From Chloroflexota bacterium (GTDB lineage: Bacteria > Chloroflexota > Anaerolineae > 4572-78 > J111): DNA of 6,174 nt. Shown in pieces: positions 1 through 5,153 of the stretch. The position numbers were made by a program, and so were the translations under genes. Each line of letters begins with the position of its first letter. Position 1 is the stretch's first letter. Below the pieces are notes generated by a model. The model worked only from the letters and a program-made list of their open reading frames with translations, was not told the origin of the DNA and did not search any database. The DNA is taken from positions 1 to 6,174 of the forward strand of contig RFJF01000379.1 of the NCBI GenBank assembly GCA_003695455.1, written 5' to 3'.

Positions 1-119
1 CGCGCGACCAGGGCGGTCTGGACCAGTTCTTTATGGCCGGGCCGGAGTTTGAAACCTTCATCAGAAATCAGGTTGTCAACTTCCGCCAGTTGAGCAAAGA
101 CCTCGGTTTGATCGAATAA
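1..119 (+). CDS. tctC: TctC-family tripartite tricarboxylate transporter substrate-binding protein, C-terminal end (5' truncated by window edge)
   Basis: Only the last 38 codons are present; the frame begins at base 3 and ends at TAA 117-119. The peptide ends in GPEFETFIRNQVVNF then RQLSKDLGLIE. This matches the usual TctC/Bug C-terminus, where an 'EF..FI' segment leads into a last helix ending in a Leu/Ile-rich 'lGl' tail. Family members are extracytoplasmic binding proteins that pass carboxylates or other small organic anions to the TctAB membrane complex. The assignment rests mainly on position: tctB and tctA follow on the same strand, the usual operon order. The ligand pocket and signal peptide lie off the left edge, so substrate and export route cannot be judged. 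Confidence 0.8.
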   Translation, partial: RDQGGLDQFFMAGPEFETFIRNQVVNFRQLSKDLGLIE

Positions 120-136
120 CATCCCGTAATCTGAAA

Positions 137-162
137 GCGCGGGCAGGATTTCCTGCCCGCGC
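137..162 (+). promoter_or_regulatory. Intercistronic GC-rich stem-loop between tctC and tctB
   Basis: GCGCGGGCAGGA at 137-148 is exactly complementary to 151-162, leaving TT at the centre (in RNA an 11-bp stem with a 4-nt loop). The sequence after it is CAAATCTG, with no T-tract, so it is not a typical intrinsic terminator for plus-strand transcripts. A strong hairpin just after the binding-protein gene, with membrane subunits downstream, is known in other transporter operons to protect the upstream mRNA from 3' exonucleases. It lets the binding protein be made in excess. That role is inferred here; partial termination is the alternative. Confidence 0.7.
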
Positions 163-178
163 CAAATCTGTTCAACCT

Positions 179-183
179 GGAGG
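179..183 (+). promoter_or_regulatory. Ribosome binding site of tctB
   Basis: GGAGG lies 5 nt before the ATG at 189. It is a strong Shine-Dalgarno match and fixes the tctB start. It sits 16 nt downstream of the intercistronic stem, so the stem itself does not cover it. Confidence 0.8.
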
Positions 184-188
184 TATTT

Positions 189-644
189 ATGAAAAGTCAT
201 ATCACCGACCGCGTGACCGGTGTATTGCTGCTGGTGTTTTCGGCCTGGTATGTTTATATGGCAACCACGTTCAAGGTCACGTTTATGGCCGACCCGGTGG
301 GGCCAAAAGCTTTTCCCATTATGTTGGGCATACTGCTGGGACTGCTCAGTTTTTATCTGATATTCAAGCCGGACCCCAACCCCACCTGGCCGGCGCCGGA
401 TGCCTGGCTGAGGATTGGACTCATCACCCTGAGTTTTATTGGCTATGCCTACCTGATGGTGCCGCTGGGGTTTATTGTGGCAACTACGCTTGAAATGTTC
501 ACACTTTCGCTGATTTTCAAGGGGCCGCTGCTTAAAGCCGCGCTGGGCGCGTTGGTGTTCAGCCTGTTTTTGTATGGCCTGTTTGATTATCTGCTGGATT
601 TAAGCCTGCCCTACGGTATGATATTCCGCGGCTGGATAGGGTAG
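189..644 (+). CDS. tctB: TctB-family small membrane subunit of tripartite tricarboxylate transporter
   Basis: This 151-residue protein has the normal TctB length and layout. Hydrophobic segments lie at about residues 10-28, 42-59, 73-91, 93-111 and 113-138, which suggests four or five membrane passes. The first pass is followed by a loop with a Gly-Pro and a 'FP' pair (VGPKAFPIMLG, 37-47), as is usual in the family just before the second helix. TctB is the poorly conserved small partner of TctA in a secondary uptake system, equivalent in position to DctQ of TRAP transporters; its exact role is not well defined. The start at 189 is supported by GGAGG 5 nt upstream. The gene follows tctC after a 69-nt spacer holding a hairpin, and tctA begins 4 nt after its stop, so tctB and tctA are almost certainly co-transcribed and probably translationally coupled. 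Confidence 0.92.
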   Translation: MKSHITDRVTGVLLLVFSAWYVYMATTFKVTFMADPVGPKAFPIMLGILLGLLSFYLIFKPDPNPTWPAPDAWLRIGLITLSFIGYAYLMVPLGFIVATTLEMFTLSLIFKGPLLKAALGALVFSLFLYGLFDYLLDLSLPYGMIFRGWIG

Positions 645-648
645 CTCT

Positions 649-2163
649 ATGGACGTACTCAATTTTCTGTTTGAAGGGTTCTCAATTGCCCTGACACCGT
701 TCAATATTTTTATGGTATTTTCCGGGACGTTCATTGGCACAATGGTGGGCATGTTGCCCGGCATTGGGCCGGTGAACGGCATTGTGGTGCTGATTCCGCT
801 GACATTTGCGTTGGGATTACCGCCGGAATCAACCCTGATGATGTTTGCCGGCATCTACTACGGCTCGCAGTACGGTAACTCTATCAGCGCCATTTTGCTG
901 AACGTGCCCGGCACATCGTCGGCGGTGGTTACGGCGCTGGAAGGCAACGCTATGACCCGCAAGGGACGGCCCGGCCCGGCGCTGGCAATGTCGGCCATTG
1001 CCTCGTTTTTTGGCGGTACAGTGTCGGTGATGGCGCTGATGTTATTTGCGCCGCTGCTGGCCCAGTGGGCCATCCACTTTGGCCCGGCCGAATACTTTGC
1101 CCTGATGATTTTTGCCTTTTCCACACTCTCCAGTTTGGCCGGCGATAACCTGTTCAAAGGGTTAATAGCCACAATCATCGGCCTGATGCTGGCTACCATC
1201 GGGCTGGACCCGGTCAGCGCGGTAGACCGCTACACCTTTGGCCAGCTCAAATTGCTGGATGGTCTGGATTTTGTGGTGGTGGTCATTGGCTTTTTTGCCA
1301 TCAACGAGATTTTCCGCTACACCTCTCGTCATGAAAGCGAGCATCATTTGGTTACGCAACTGGGGCGGGTGATGATTACTGCCAAAGAATTTGCTGCCTC
1401 ATTCTGGACAATGGTGCGGGGTTCAATCATCGGCTTTTTTGTGGGCGTGCTGCCCGGCGCAGGCGGAACCATTGCCAGTTTTGTCTCTTACACCACAGAA
1501 AAGCGGCTGATTGACCGTGAAGGCACCTTTGGCAAAGGCGATATCCGGGGCGTGGCTGCACCGGAATCAGCCAACAACGCTTCGGCAAACGGGGCCATGA
1601 TTCCGCTGCTCACGCTGGGCGTGCCCGGCAGCGAAACCACCGCGGTGATGCTCGGCGCGCTGCTGGGGATGAACATTACCCCCGGCCCGTTGTTTATTTC
1701 CAACAATCCCACCGTTTTTTGGGGGCTGATTGCCTCGATGTACGTGGGTAATATTCTGCTGCTGGTGCTCAACCTGCCGCTGGTGGGTATTTTTGTGCGC
1801 ATTCTCAAAGTGCCGCAGTGGTTTTTGCTGCCGGCGGTGGTCGCCATCAGTTTTGTGGCGGTGTACGCCGTCAACAACAGCCCGTTTGATATTCTGCTGA
1901 TGGCCGGCTTTGGCTTGCTGGGCTTTTTGATGCGCAAAACCGGCTTTCCGCTGGCCTCGGTTATTTTGGGGCTGGTGCTGGGGCCGCTGATGGAAAACAA
2001 CCTGCGGCGGGCCATGTCGCTCAGTGACGGCGACTGGACGTATCTGTTTGCCAGCCCCATCTCGATTGGGCTGTGGATTGCCGCCGTTGCCAGCCTGTTC
2101 CTGCCACTGATTATCAAACGTTTCTCTGTAACGCCGGTTGAAGTGGCTGAAATCGCAGAGTAG
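649..2163 (+). CDS. tctA: TctA-family large membrane subunit of tripartite tricarboxylate transporter
   Basis: At 504 residues this is a full-length TctA, the polytopic subunit that carries substrate across the membrane using an ion gradient. The two-fold internal repeat of the family is easy to see. GMLPGIGPVNG (34-44) in the first half matches GVLPGAGGTIASF (266-278) in the second. LNVPGTSSAVVTALEG (84-99) matches LGVPGSETTAVMLGALLG (323-340). The conserved APESANNASANGAMIPLL stretch (304-321) precedes the second copy. Charged residues between the halves (about 224-250 and 284-300) mark cytoplasmic loops. The start codon is 4 nt after the tctB stop. It has only a weak ribosome site (GGATAGGG, 634-641), which fits coupling to tctB translation. 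The TAG stop is the first triplet of the octamer array that follows. Nothing indicates truncation or a frameshift. The substrate cannot be assigned, because family members move citrate, other carboxylates and aromatic acids. Confidence 0.96.
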   Translation: MDVLNFLFEGFSIALTPFNIFMVFSGTFIGTMVGMLPGIGPVNGIVVLIPLTFALGLPPESTLMMFAGIYYGSQYGNSISAILLNVPGTSSAVVTALEGNAMTRKGRPGPALAMSAIASFFGGTVSVMALMLFAPLLAQWAIHFGPAEYFALMIFAFSTLSSLAGDNLFKGLIATIIGLMLATIGLDPVSAVDRYTFGQLKLLDGLDFVVVVIGFFAINEIFRYTSRHESEHHLVTQLGRVMITAKEFAASFWTMVRGSIIGFFVGVLPGAGGTIASFVSYTTEKRLIDREGTFGKGDIRGVAAPESANNASANGAMIPLLTLGVPGSETTAVMLGALLGMNITPGPLFISNNPTVFWGLIASMYVGNILLLVLNLPLVGIFVRILKVPQWFLLPAVVAISFVAVYAVNNSPFDILLMAGFGLLGFLMRKTGFPLASVILGLVLGPLMENNLRRAMSLSDGDWTYLFASPISIGLWIAAVASLFLPLIIKRFSVTPVEVAEIAE

Positions 2164-2251
2164 CAGAGTGACAAAGTAGCAAAGTAGCAAAGTAGCAGGG
2201 ATTGAAGTATACCCTGCTACTCTGCTCCCCTGCTCCCCTGCTACCCTGTTG
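2161..2251. repeat. Mirrored 8-bp tandem repeat array (5 units, 11-nt centre, 5 inverted units)
   Basis: The left arm (2161-2200) is five consecutive octamers related to TAGCAAAG or TAGCAGGG; units 3 and 4 are identical and unit 2 (TGACAAAG) is the most diverged. The right arm (2212-2251) is five octamers of the CCCTGCTA or CCCTGCTC type, the reverse complement of the same motif. The AT-rich centre is ATTGAAGTATA (2201-2211). The innermost units pair perfectly (AGTAGCAGGG with CCCTGCTACT). With arms in register, 31 of 40 positions pair in plus-strand RNA counting G-U. In minus-strand RNA 35 of 40 pair, because the A-C mismatches become U-G. The array fills the whole gap between two convergent genes and includes the tctA stop codon. 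Origin and function are unknown. Confidence 0.9.
2186..2226. terminator. Possible bidirectional transcript-end hairpin in the octamer array
   Basis: This is the core of the array: 15-nt arms (2186-2200 and 2212-2226) with 14 pairs and one A-C mismatch, around an 11-nt loop. It lies between the 3' ends of two convergent genes, where a shared transcript end is expected. There is no T-tract on either side, so classical intrinsic termination is unlikely. A role in RNA 3'-end protection, or as a block to read-through antisense transcription, is equally possible. Confidence 0.35.
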
Positions 2252-2252
2252 A

Positions 2253-3164
2253 TTACCCCCGCTGTAAATACACCTTCACAAAACTACTTTTCAGTTGATC
2301 GCCCTGTGCCGGCATGTCTTCTACAGCGCCCTGCTGGGCCAGGTTGAGCAAGTTGTCCAGATTGGCGCGGATGGCCTGAATTTCGGCATCGTTGGCTTCG
2401 GCTTCAACGGCCTGCAACTTTTGGCTGACCTCCGGGTAGATGGCCTGCACCTGCGCCGCATCCTGCGCGGTCGCCGCATCGAGCATCAATTCCATTGCAT
2501 CGTGAAAGTCAACCAGCGCCACGGCCAGCATTGAAAAGTTGTTGCGCTTGAAAATATCCTGAAACACCGGGCGAACTTCTTCCAGCATCAGGTGGGCCTG
2601 GTGCAGGTCTCCGCTGTGAACATTGTCTGCCGCTGCGGCAATCATCCCCTCGATGCGGGTCAGGTCGCTGTTAAATTGGGCATCGCCTTTGAGGGCGTAG
2701 GGGTGGTAATTCTGGTATTTGGTCTCAAAATCGGCGTAGGCCACAACCAGTTGGTCGTAATTTTCTACGGCCTGTTCCCGTTTTTCCTGCCCGGTGAAAA
2801 AGAGCGCCTGCTTGTAGTAGTTGTTCATGGCGTTAAAATCTTCCAGATAAAATTTCTTCGAGAAGAAATCGCTGGCGTAACTGCCGCCGGCCAGCAGAGC
2901 CACAAAAACAATAGCCCACACAGCAATCCAGACCTTGCCCGGCGTTTTGCCGGAAGCATTGGTGTTCAGCCCCAGCGCCTTGTACAGCGGGCAAATCCCC
3001 ACAATCGCCGTGACAAACATCAACGCGCCCAGCGCGTAAAAAAGAACGGCCCAAAATCCACCCAGCCAGAAAAACGCCAGTTGAAAAAAGGCCAGTCCCA
3101 ACAGCGCCCGCACGGCGCGGTCAATCCATCCTGTATTTTTGGGTGAAACATTTGCGGTTGTCAT
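2253..3164 (-). CDS. DUF2892 (YgaP-like) membrane protein with a long helical C-terminal domain, function unknown
   Basis: This 303-residue protein starts at ATG 3164-3162, chosen because GGAGGA lies 6 nt upstream; a longer frame back to 3266 has no such site. Residues 9-67 match the DUF2892/YgaP transmembrane pattern: an 'N.GWIDRAVRALLGL' opening, two close hydrophobic helices (about 16-34 and 36-56) and the hallmark GICPLYKALGLNT. A third helix follows at 78-96. Arg16 and Arg19 before the first helix and the lysines between helices 2 and 3 suggest an inside N-terminus. The roughly 200-residue C-terminal part would then be outside the cytoplasm. That part is rich in Ala, Glu, Gln and Leu with heptad-like spacing and looks all-helical, perhaps a four-helix bundle or two related helical units (about 134-206 and 217-300). 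It has no CXXCH motif or recognisable catalytic site, and the only cysteine is in CPLY. Standalone DUF2892 proteins are much shorter, so this is a fusion. I do not know its function. Confidence 0.85.
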   Translation of the reverse strand: MTTANVSPKNTGWIDRAVRALLGLAFFQLAFFWLGGFWAVLFYALGALMFVTAIVGICPLYKALGLNTNASGKTPGKVWIAVWAIVFVALLAGGSYASDFFSKKFYLEDFNAMNNYYKQALFFTGQEKREQAVENYDQLVVAYADFETKYQNYHPYALKGDAQFNSDLTRIEGMIAAAADNVHSGDLHQAHLMLEEVRPVFQDIFKRNNFSMLAVALVDFHDAMELMLDAATAQDAAQVQAIYPEVSQKLQAVEAEANDAEIQAIRANLDNLLNLAQQGAVEDMPAQGDQLKSSFVKVYLQRG

Positions 3165-3170
3165 TGTGCA

Positions 3171-3176
3171 TCCTCC
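3171..3176 (-). promoter_or_regulatory. Ribosome binding site that sets the start of the DUF2892 gene
   Basis: GGAGGA on the minus strand lies 6 nt before ATG 3164. It decides the start in favour of MTTANV over an upstream in-frame ATG at 3266, which would add 34 residues without family resemblance. A nearer ATG at 3171-3169 is out of frame. Confidence 0.75.
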
Positions 3177-3190
3177 GGTTGTGAAAATTG

Positions 3191-3218
3191 ATTTTACACC
3201 CGAAGTGTAGCGCACAAA
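3191..3218 (-). promoter_or_regulatory. Candidate sigma-70-like promoter of the DUF2892 gene
   Basis: On the minus strand a -10-like TAAAAT (3196-3191) follows a -35-like TTTGTG (3218-3213) at 16 bp; TTGTGC one base further on gives 15 bp. This predicts a start near 3184 and a leader of about 20 nt containing the GGAGGA site. The spacer carries a small dyad, TACAC-TTCGG-GTGTA. The -10 is reasonable and the -35 weak, so this is a suggestion only; read-through from the ABC gene could also transcribe it. Confidence 0.35.
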
Positions 3219-3237
3219 TGTGGAGAGAATGTGGAGA
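3216..3237. repeat. 11-bp-period direct repeat upstream of the DUF2892 gene
   Basis: Two adjacent 11-mers, AAATGTGGAGA (3216-3226) and GAATGTGGAGA (3227-3237), differ at one position. On the minus strand the shared core reads TCTCCACATT. They overlap and lie just upstream of the candidate -35 box. Tandem sites one helical turn apart next to a -35 are typical of OmpR/PhoB-type response regulators, so a transcription-factor site is possible. No regulator gene is seen here. Confidence 0.5.
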
Positions 3238-3239
3238 AG

Positions 3240-3256
3240 CGGCGGAATTTCTGCCG
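3240..3256. repeat. Imperfect 17-bp dyad in the ABC-DUF2892 spacer
   Basis: CGGCGGAATTTCTGCCG has 8-nt arms around one central base, all matching except one G-T position. No T-tract follows on either strand and the centre is too tight for a good RNA hairpin. A protein-binding operator is more plausible than a terminator. It may also be chance. Confidence 0.3.
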
Positions 3257-3270
3257 AATCCTGCACATTG

Positions 3271-5085
3271 TCAGCGAACAGCGGCGGCGCGCTGGCCGGT
3301 TTGCACCCGCCACAGGGCGGCGTAAATTCCGTTGGCGGCTACCAGTTGGTTGTGCGTCCCCTGCTCTCGGAGTTGGCCCTGTTCCAGCACAAAAATGCGG
3401 TGAGCGTTGCGCACGGTAGACAGCCGGTGGGCAATGACAATGGTGGTGCGCCCCACCGCAATCCGTTCCAGCGAGCGCTGGATGGCGGCCTCGGTTTCAT
3501 TGTCTACCGACGAAGTGGCCTCATCCAGAATCAGCACCGGCGGGTCTTTGAGTACCGCGCGGGCAATTGAGATGCGCTGCCGCTGCCCGCCGGACAACTT
3601 TTGGCCGCGCTCGCCCACAATGGTGTCGTACCCCTGCGGCAGGGCGGTGATAAAGTCGTGGGCTTCGGCAATTTTGGCCGCTTCAATGATAGTGTCCAGC
3701 GGGGCGTCAAAGGTGCCGTAGGCAATATTTTCGCGCACAGTACCGTGAAACAGAAACACATCCTGGCTGACAAAACCGATGGCCCGCCGCAGGTCGGTCA
3801 TTTTTAAATCGCGGATATCAATATCATCCAGACAAATGCGGCCGCCTTTCACATCGTAAAAACGCAGCAGCAGTTTGATGACCGTGCTTTTGCCGGCGCC
3901 GGTGGCGCCCACAATGGCCGCGGTTTCGCCCGGCGGAATATGCAGCGACAGGTTTGTGATGACCGGCAGGGTGCTGCCGCCGGATGAACCGTTGCTGTGA
4001 TTGTAGTGAAAATCTACATTGTGCAGGGTTACATCACCGCGCACCTGCGCCACCGGCAGGCTTTCTGTACCCTCGATGATTTGCGGCTCGGTAGCCAGCA
4101 GGTTCAGCACCCGCGCCGTCGAGGCCATGGCCCGCTGGTACAAATCGAGCATTGTGCCCAGCCGGGTCAGCGGCCACAGCAGCCGCTGGGTCATAAACAC
4201 CAGCACGCTGTACGCGCCCACATTGAGCGCGCCGCGCACCGCCATTTGCCCGCCGTACACCAGAATGGCAATGAATCCAACAACAATCACCATGCGGATG
4301 AGCGGCACAAAGGCAGAACTCAGCACAATAGCCGAGCGGTTGGCAGCCTGATATTTGCGGCTTTCGGCGGCAATCCGGCCGGTTTCGTACGCCTCTGCGG
4401 TGAAGCTTTTGATGGTGGCAATACCGCCCAGATTGTTGGCAAGCTGGCCGTTGAGCATGCCCACCTGCTCGCGCACGGCGGCGTAGCGCGGCTCCAGTTT
4501 GCGCTGAAACCAGAGCGACCCCCAAATGATGAACGGCATGGGGAGCATGGCCATCCAGGCCACGCCGGGAACCAGCGCAAAAAAGACCCCGCCCACCACC
4601 ACAATGGTGGTCATCAGTTGAATCAGGTCGTTGGCGCCGGTATCCAGAAATCGCTCTAACTGGTTGATGTCGTCGTTGAGCACGGCCATCAATCCGCCGG
4701 TGCTGCGGTCCTCAAAATAGGCCATTTCCAGCGACTGGACGTGACTGTAGGCATCCATGCGCATTTCGTGTTCAATATCCTGCGCCAGATTGCGCCACTC
4801 GATGGAAAAGGCGTACTCAAAAATCGATTCCAGCGCCCAGATGACGATGGTTGCGCCGGCCAGCAGCCACAATTGGGCCGCCACACCGGTTACCCCCAGC
4901 CGGGCCACAAACGAATCTTGCTGCGAGACCACAATATCCACGGCCACGCCAATCAGCAGCGGCGGGGCCAGATCGAACAGCCGGTTGAGAATGGAGTAAA
5001 CGGTTGCCAGCACAAGTTGTCGCCGGCGGCGGCGCGAATAGTGCAGCAAACGGAACAGCGGGTGTTGGGTGGATGAGTTGGGCAT
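3271..5085 (-). CDS. ABC exporter half-transporter, fused transmembrane and ATPase domains (MsbA/MdlB-like)
   Basis: This 604-residue protein has the standard order of a type IV (exporter-fold) ABC half-transporter. The membrane domain spans about residues 20-325, with hydrophobic helices near 24-52, 70-92, 155-175, 176-194, 252-280 and 284-304. The ATPase domain spans about 348-595. All motifs needed for hydrolysis are present: A-loop Tyr361, Walker [10 protein letters not shown] (393-401), Q-loop Gln441 in FVSQDVFLF, signature LSGGQ (497-501), Walker B VLILDE with catalytic Glu522, D-loop SSVD (525-528) and switch His553 in IAHRLSTV. It can therefore work as a homodimer, although a partner elsewhere is possible. 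Substrates of such proteins include lipids, drugs and peptides; nothing here shows which. The N-terminus has a basic run (SRRRRRQ, 17-23) before helix 1, as expected for the cytoplasmic side. The start at 5085 is supported by AAAGGGAGA ending 5 nt upstream. A Gly/Ser-rich insertion lies at 361-374 between A-loop and Walker A. Confidence 0.96.
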   Translation of the reverse strand: MPNSSTQHPLFRLLHYSRRRRRQLVLATVYSILNRLFDLAPPLLIGVAVDIVVSQQDSFVARLGVTGVAAQLWLLAGATIVIWALESIFEYAFSIEWRNLAQDIEHEMRMDAYSHVQSLEMAYFEDRSTGGLMAVLNDDINQLERFLDTGANDLIQLMTTIVVVGGVFFALVPGVAWMAMLPMPFIIWGSLWFQRKLEPRYAAVREQVGMLNGQLANNLGGIATIKSFTAEAYETGRIAAESRKYQAANRSAIVLSSAFVPLIRMVIVVGFIAILVYGGQMAVRGALNVGAYSVLVFMTQRLLWPLTRLGTMLDLYQRAMASTARVLNLLATEPQIIEGTESLPVAQVRGDVTLHNVDFHYNHSNGSSGGSTLPVITNLSLHIPPGETAAIVGATGAGKSTVIKLLLRFYDVKGGRICLDDIDIRDLKMTDLRRAIGFVSQDVFLFHGTVRENIAYGTFDAPLDTIIEAAKIAEAHDFITALPQGYDTIVGERGQKLSGGQRQRISIARAVLKDPPVLILDEATSSVDNETEAAIQRSLERIAVGRTTIVIAHRLSTVRNAHRIFVLEQGQLREQGTHNQLVAANGIYAALWRVQTGQRAAAVR

Positions 5086-5090
5086 AAAAA

Positions 5091-5099
5091 TCTCCCTTT
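5091..5099 (-). promoter_or_regulatory. Ribosome binding site of the ABC exporter gene, immediately after a terminator-like hairpin
   Basis: AAAGGGAGA on the minus strand is followed by five T residues and ATG 5085. The T-tract of the upstream palindrome ends at 5100, directly beside this site, so no promoter fits between them. Confidence 0.7.
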
Positions 5100-5133
5100 A
5101 AAACAAAATCGGGGCGATGCGCATCGCCCCGAT
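5100..5133 (-). terminator. Intrinsic terminator or attenuator: 26-bp perfect palindrome plus T-tract
   Basis: Positions 5108-5133 are a perfect palindrome: ATCGGGGCGAT, central GCGC, then the inverse arm. In RNA this gives an 11-bp GC-rich stem with a 4-nt loop. On the minus strand it is followed by TTTGTTTT (5107-5100), the U-rich tail of an intrinsic terminator. It lies 20 nt after the stop of the FtsX-type gene, so it should end that transcript. On the plus strand the hairpin is followed by GAAAG with no T-tract, so it acts in the minus direction. Confidence 0.82.
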
Positions 5134-5153
5134 GAAAGTTGTCATTGGGAACG

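Noticed and set aside
1488..2190. Two long minus-strand open frames (228 and 207 residues) opposite the 3' part of tctA
   Set aside because: They are shadows of tctA. The translations are rich in Pro/Ser/Arg or Gln/His with no domain or ribosome site, while tctA is a clear full-length family member.
2161..2251. Octamer array as a CRISPR or an integration site
   Set aside because: Units are 8 bp with no spacers between them, and no cas gene, integrase or tRNA is nearby.
2592..3146. Plus-strand open frame of 184 residues opposite the DUF2892 gene
   Set aside because: It is antisense to a gene with a recognisable domain and good RBS; its own translation is low-complexity (Gln/Arg/His-rich) in the second half and matches nothing I know.
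3165..3266. Upstream extension of the DUF2892 protein to an ATG at 3266
   Set aside because: The extra 34 residues have no DUF2892 similarity and no good RBS, and they run across the candidate promoter; GGAGGA before 3164 supports the shorter form.
3997..4659. Plus-strand open frame of 220 residues opposite the ABC exporter
   Set aside because: It is His/Gln/Arg-rich antisense shadow sequence over a complete exporter with all catalytic motifs.
5108..5133. Palindrome as a REP element, HIP1-type site or protein operator
   Set aside because: Only one copy is seen here, and its GC stem followed by a T-tract in the direction of the upstream gene fits an intrinsic terminator or attenuator better.
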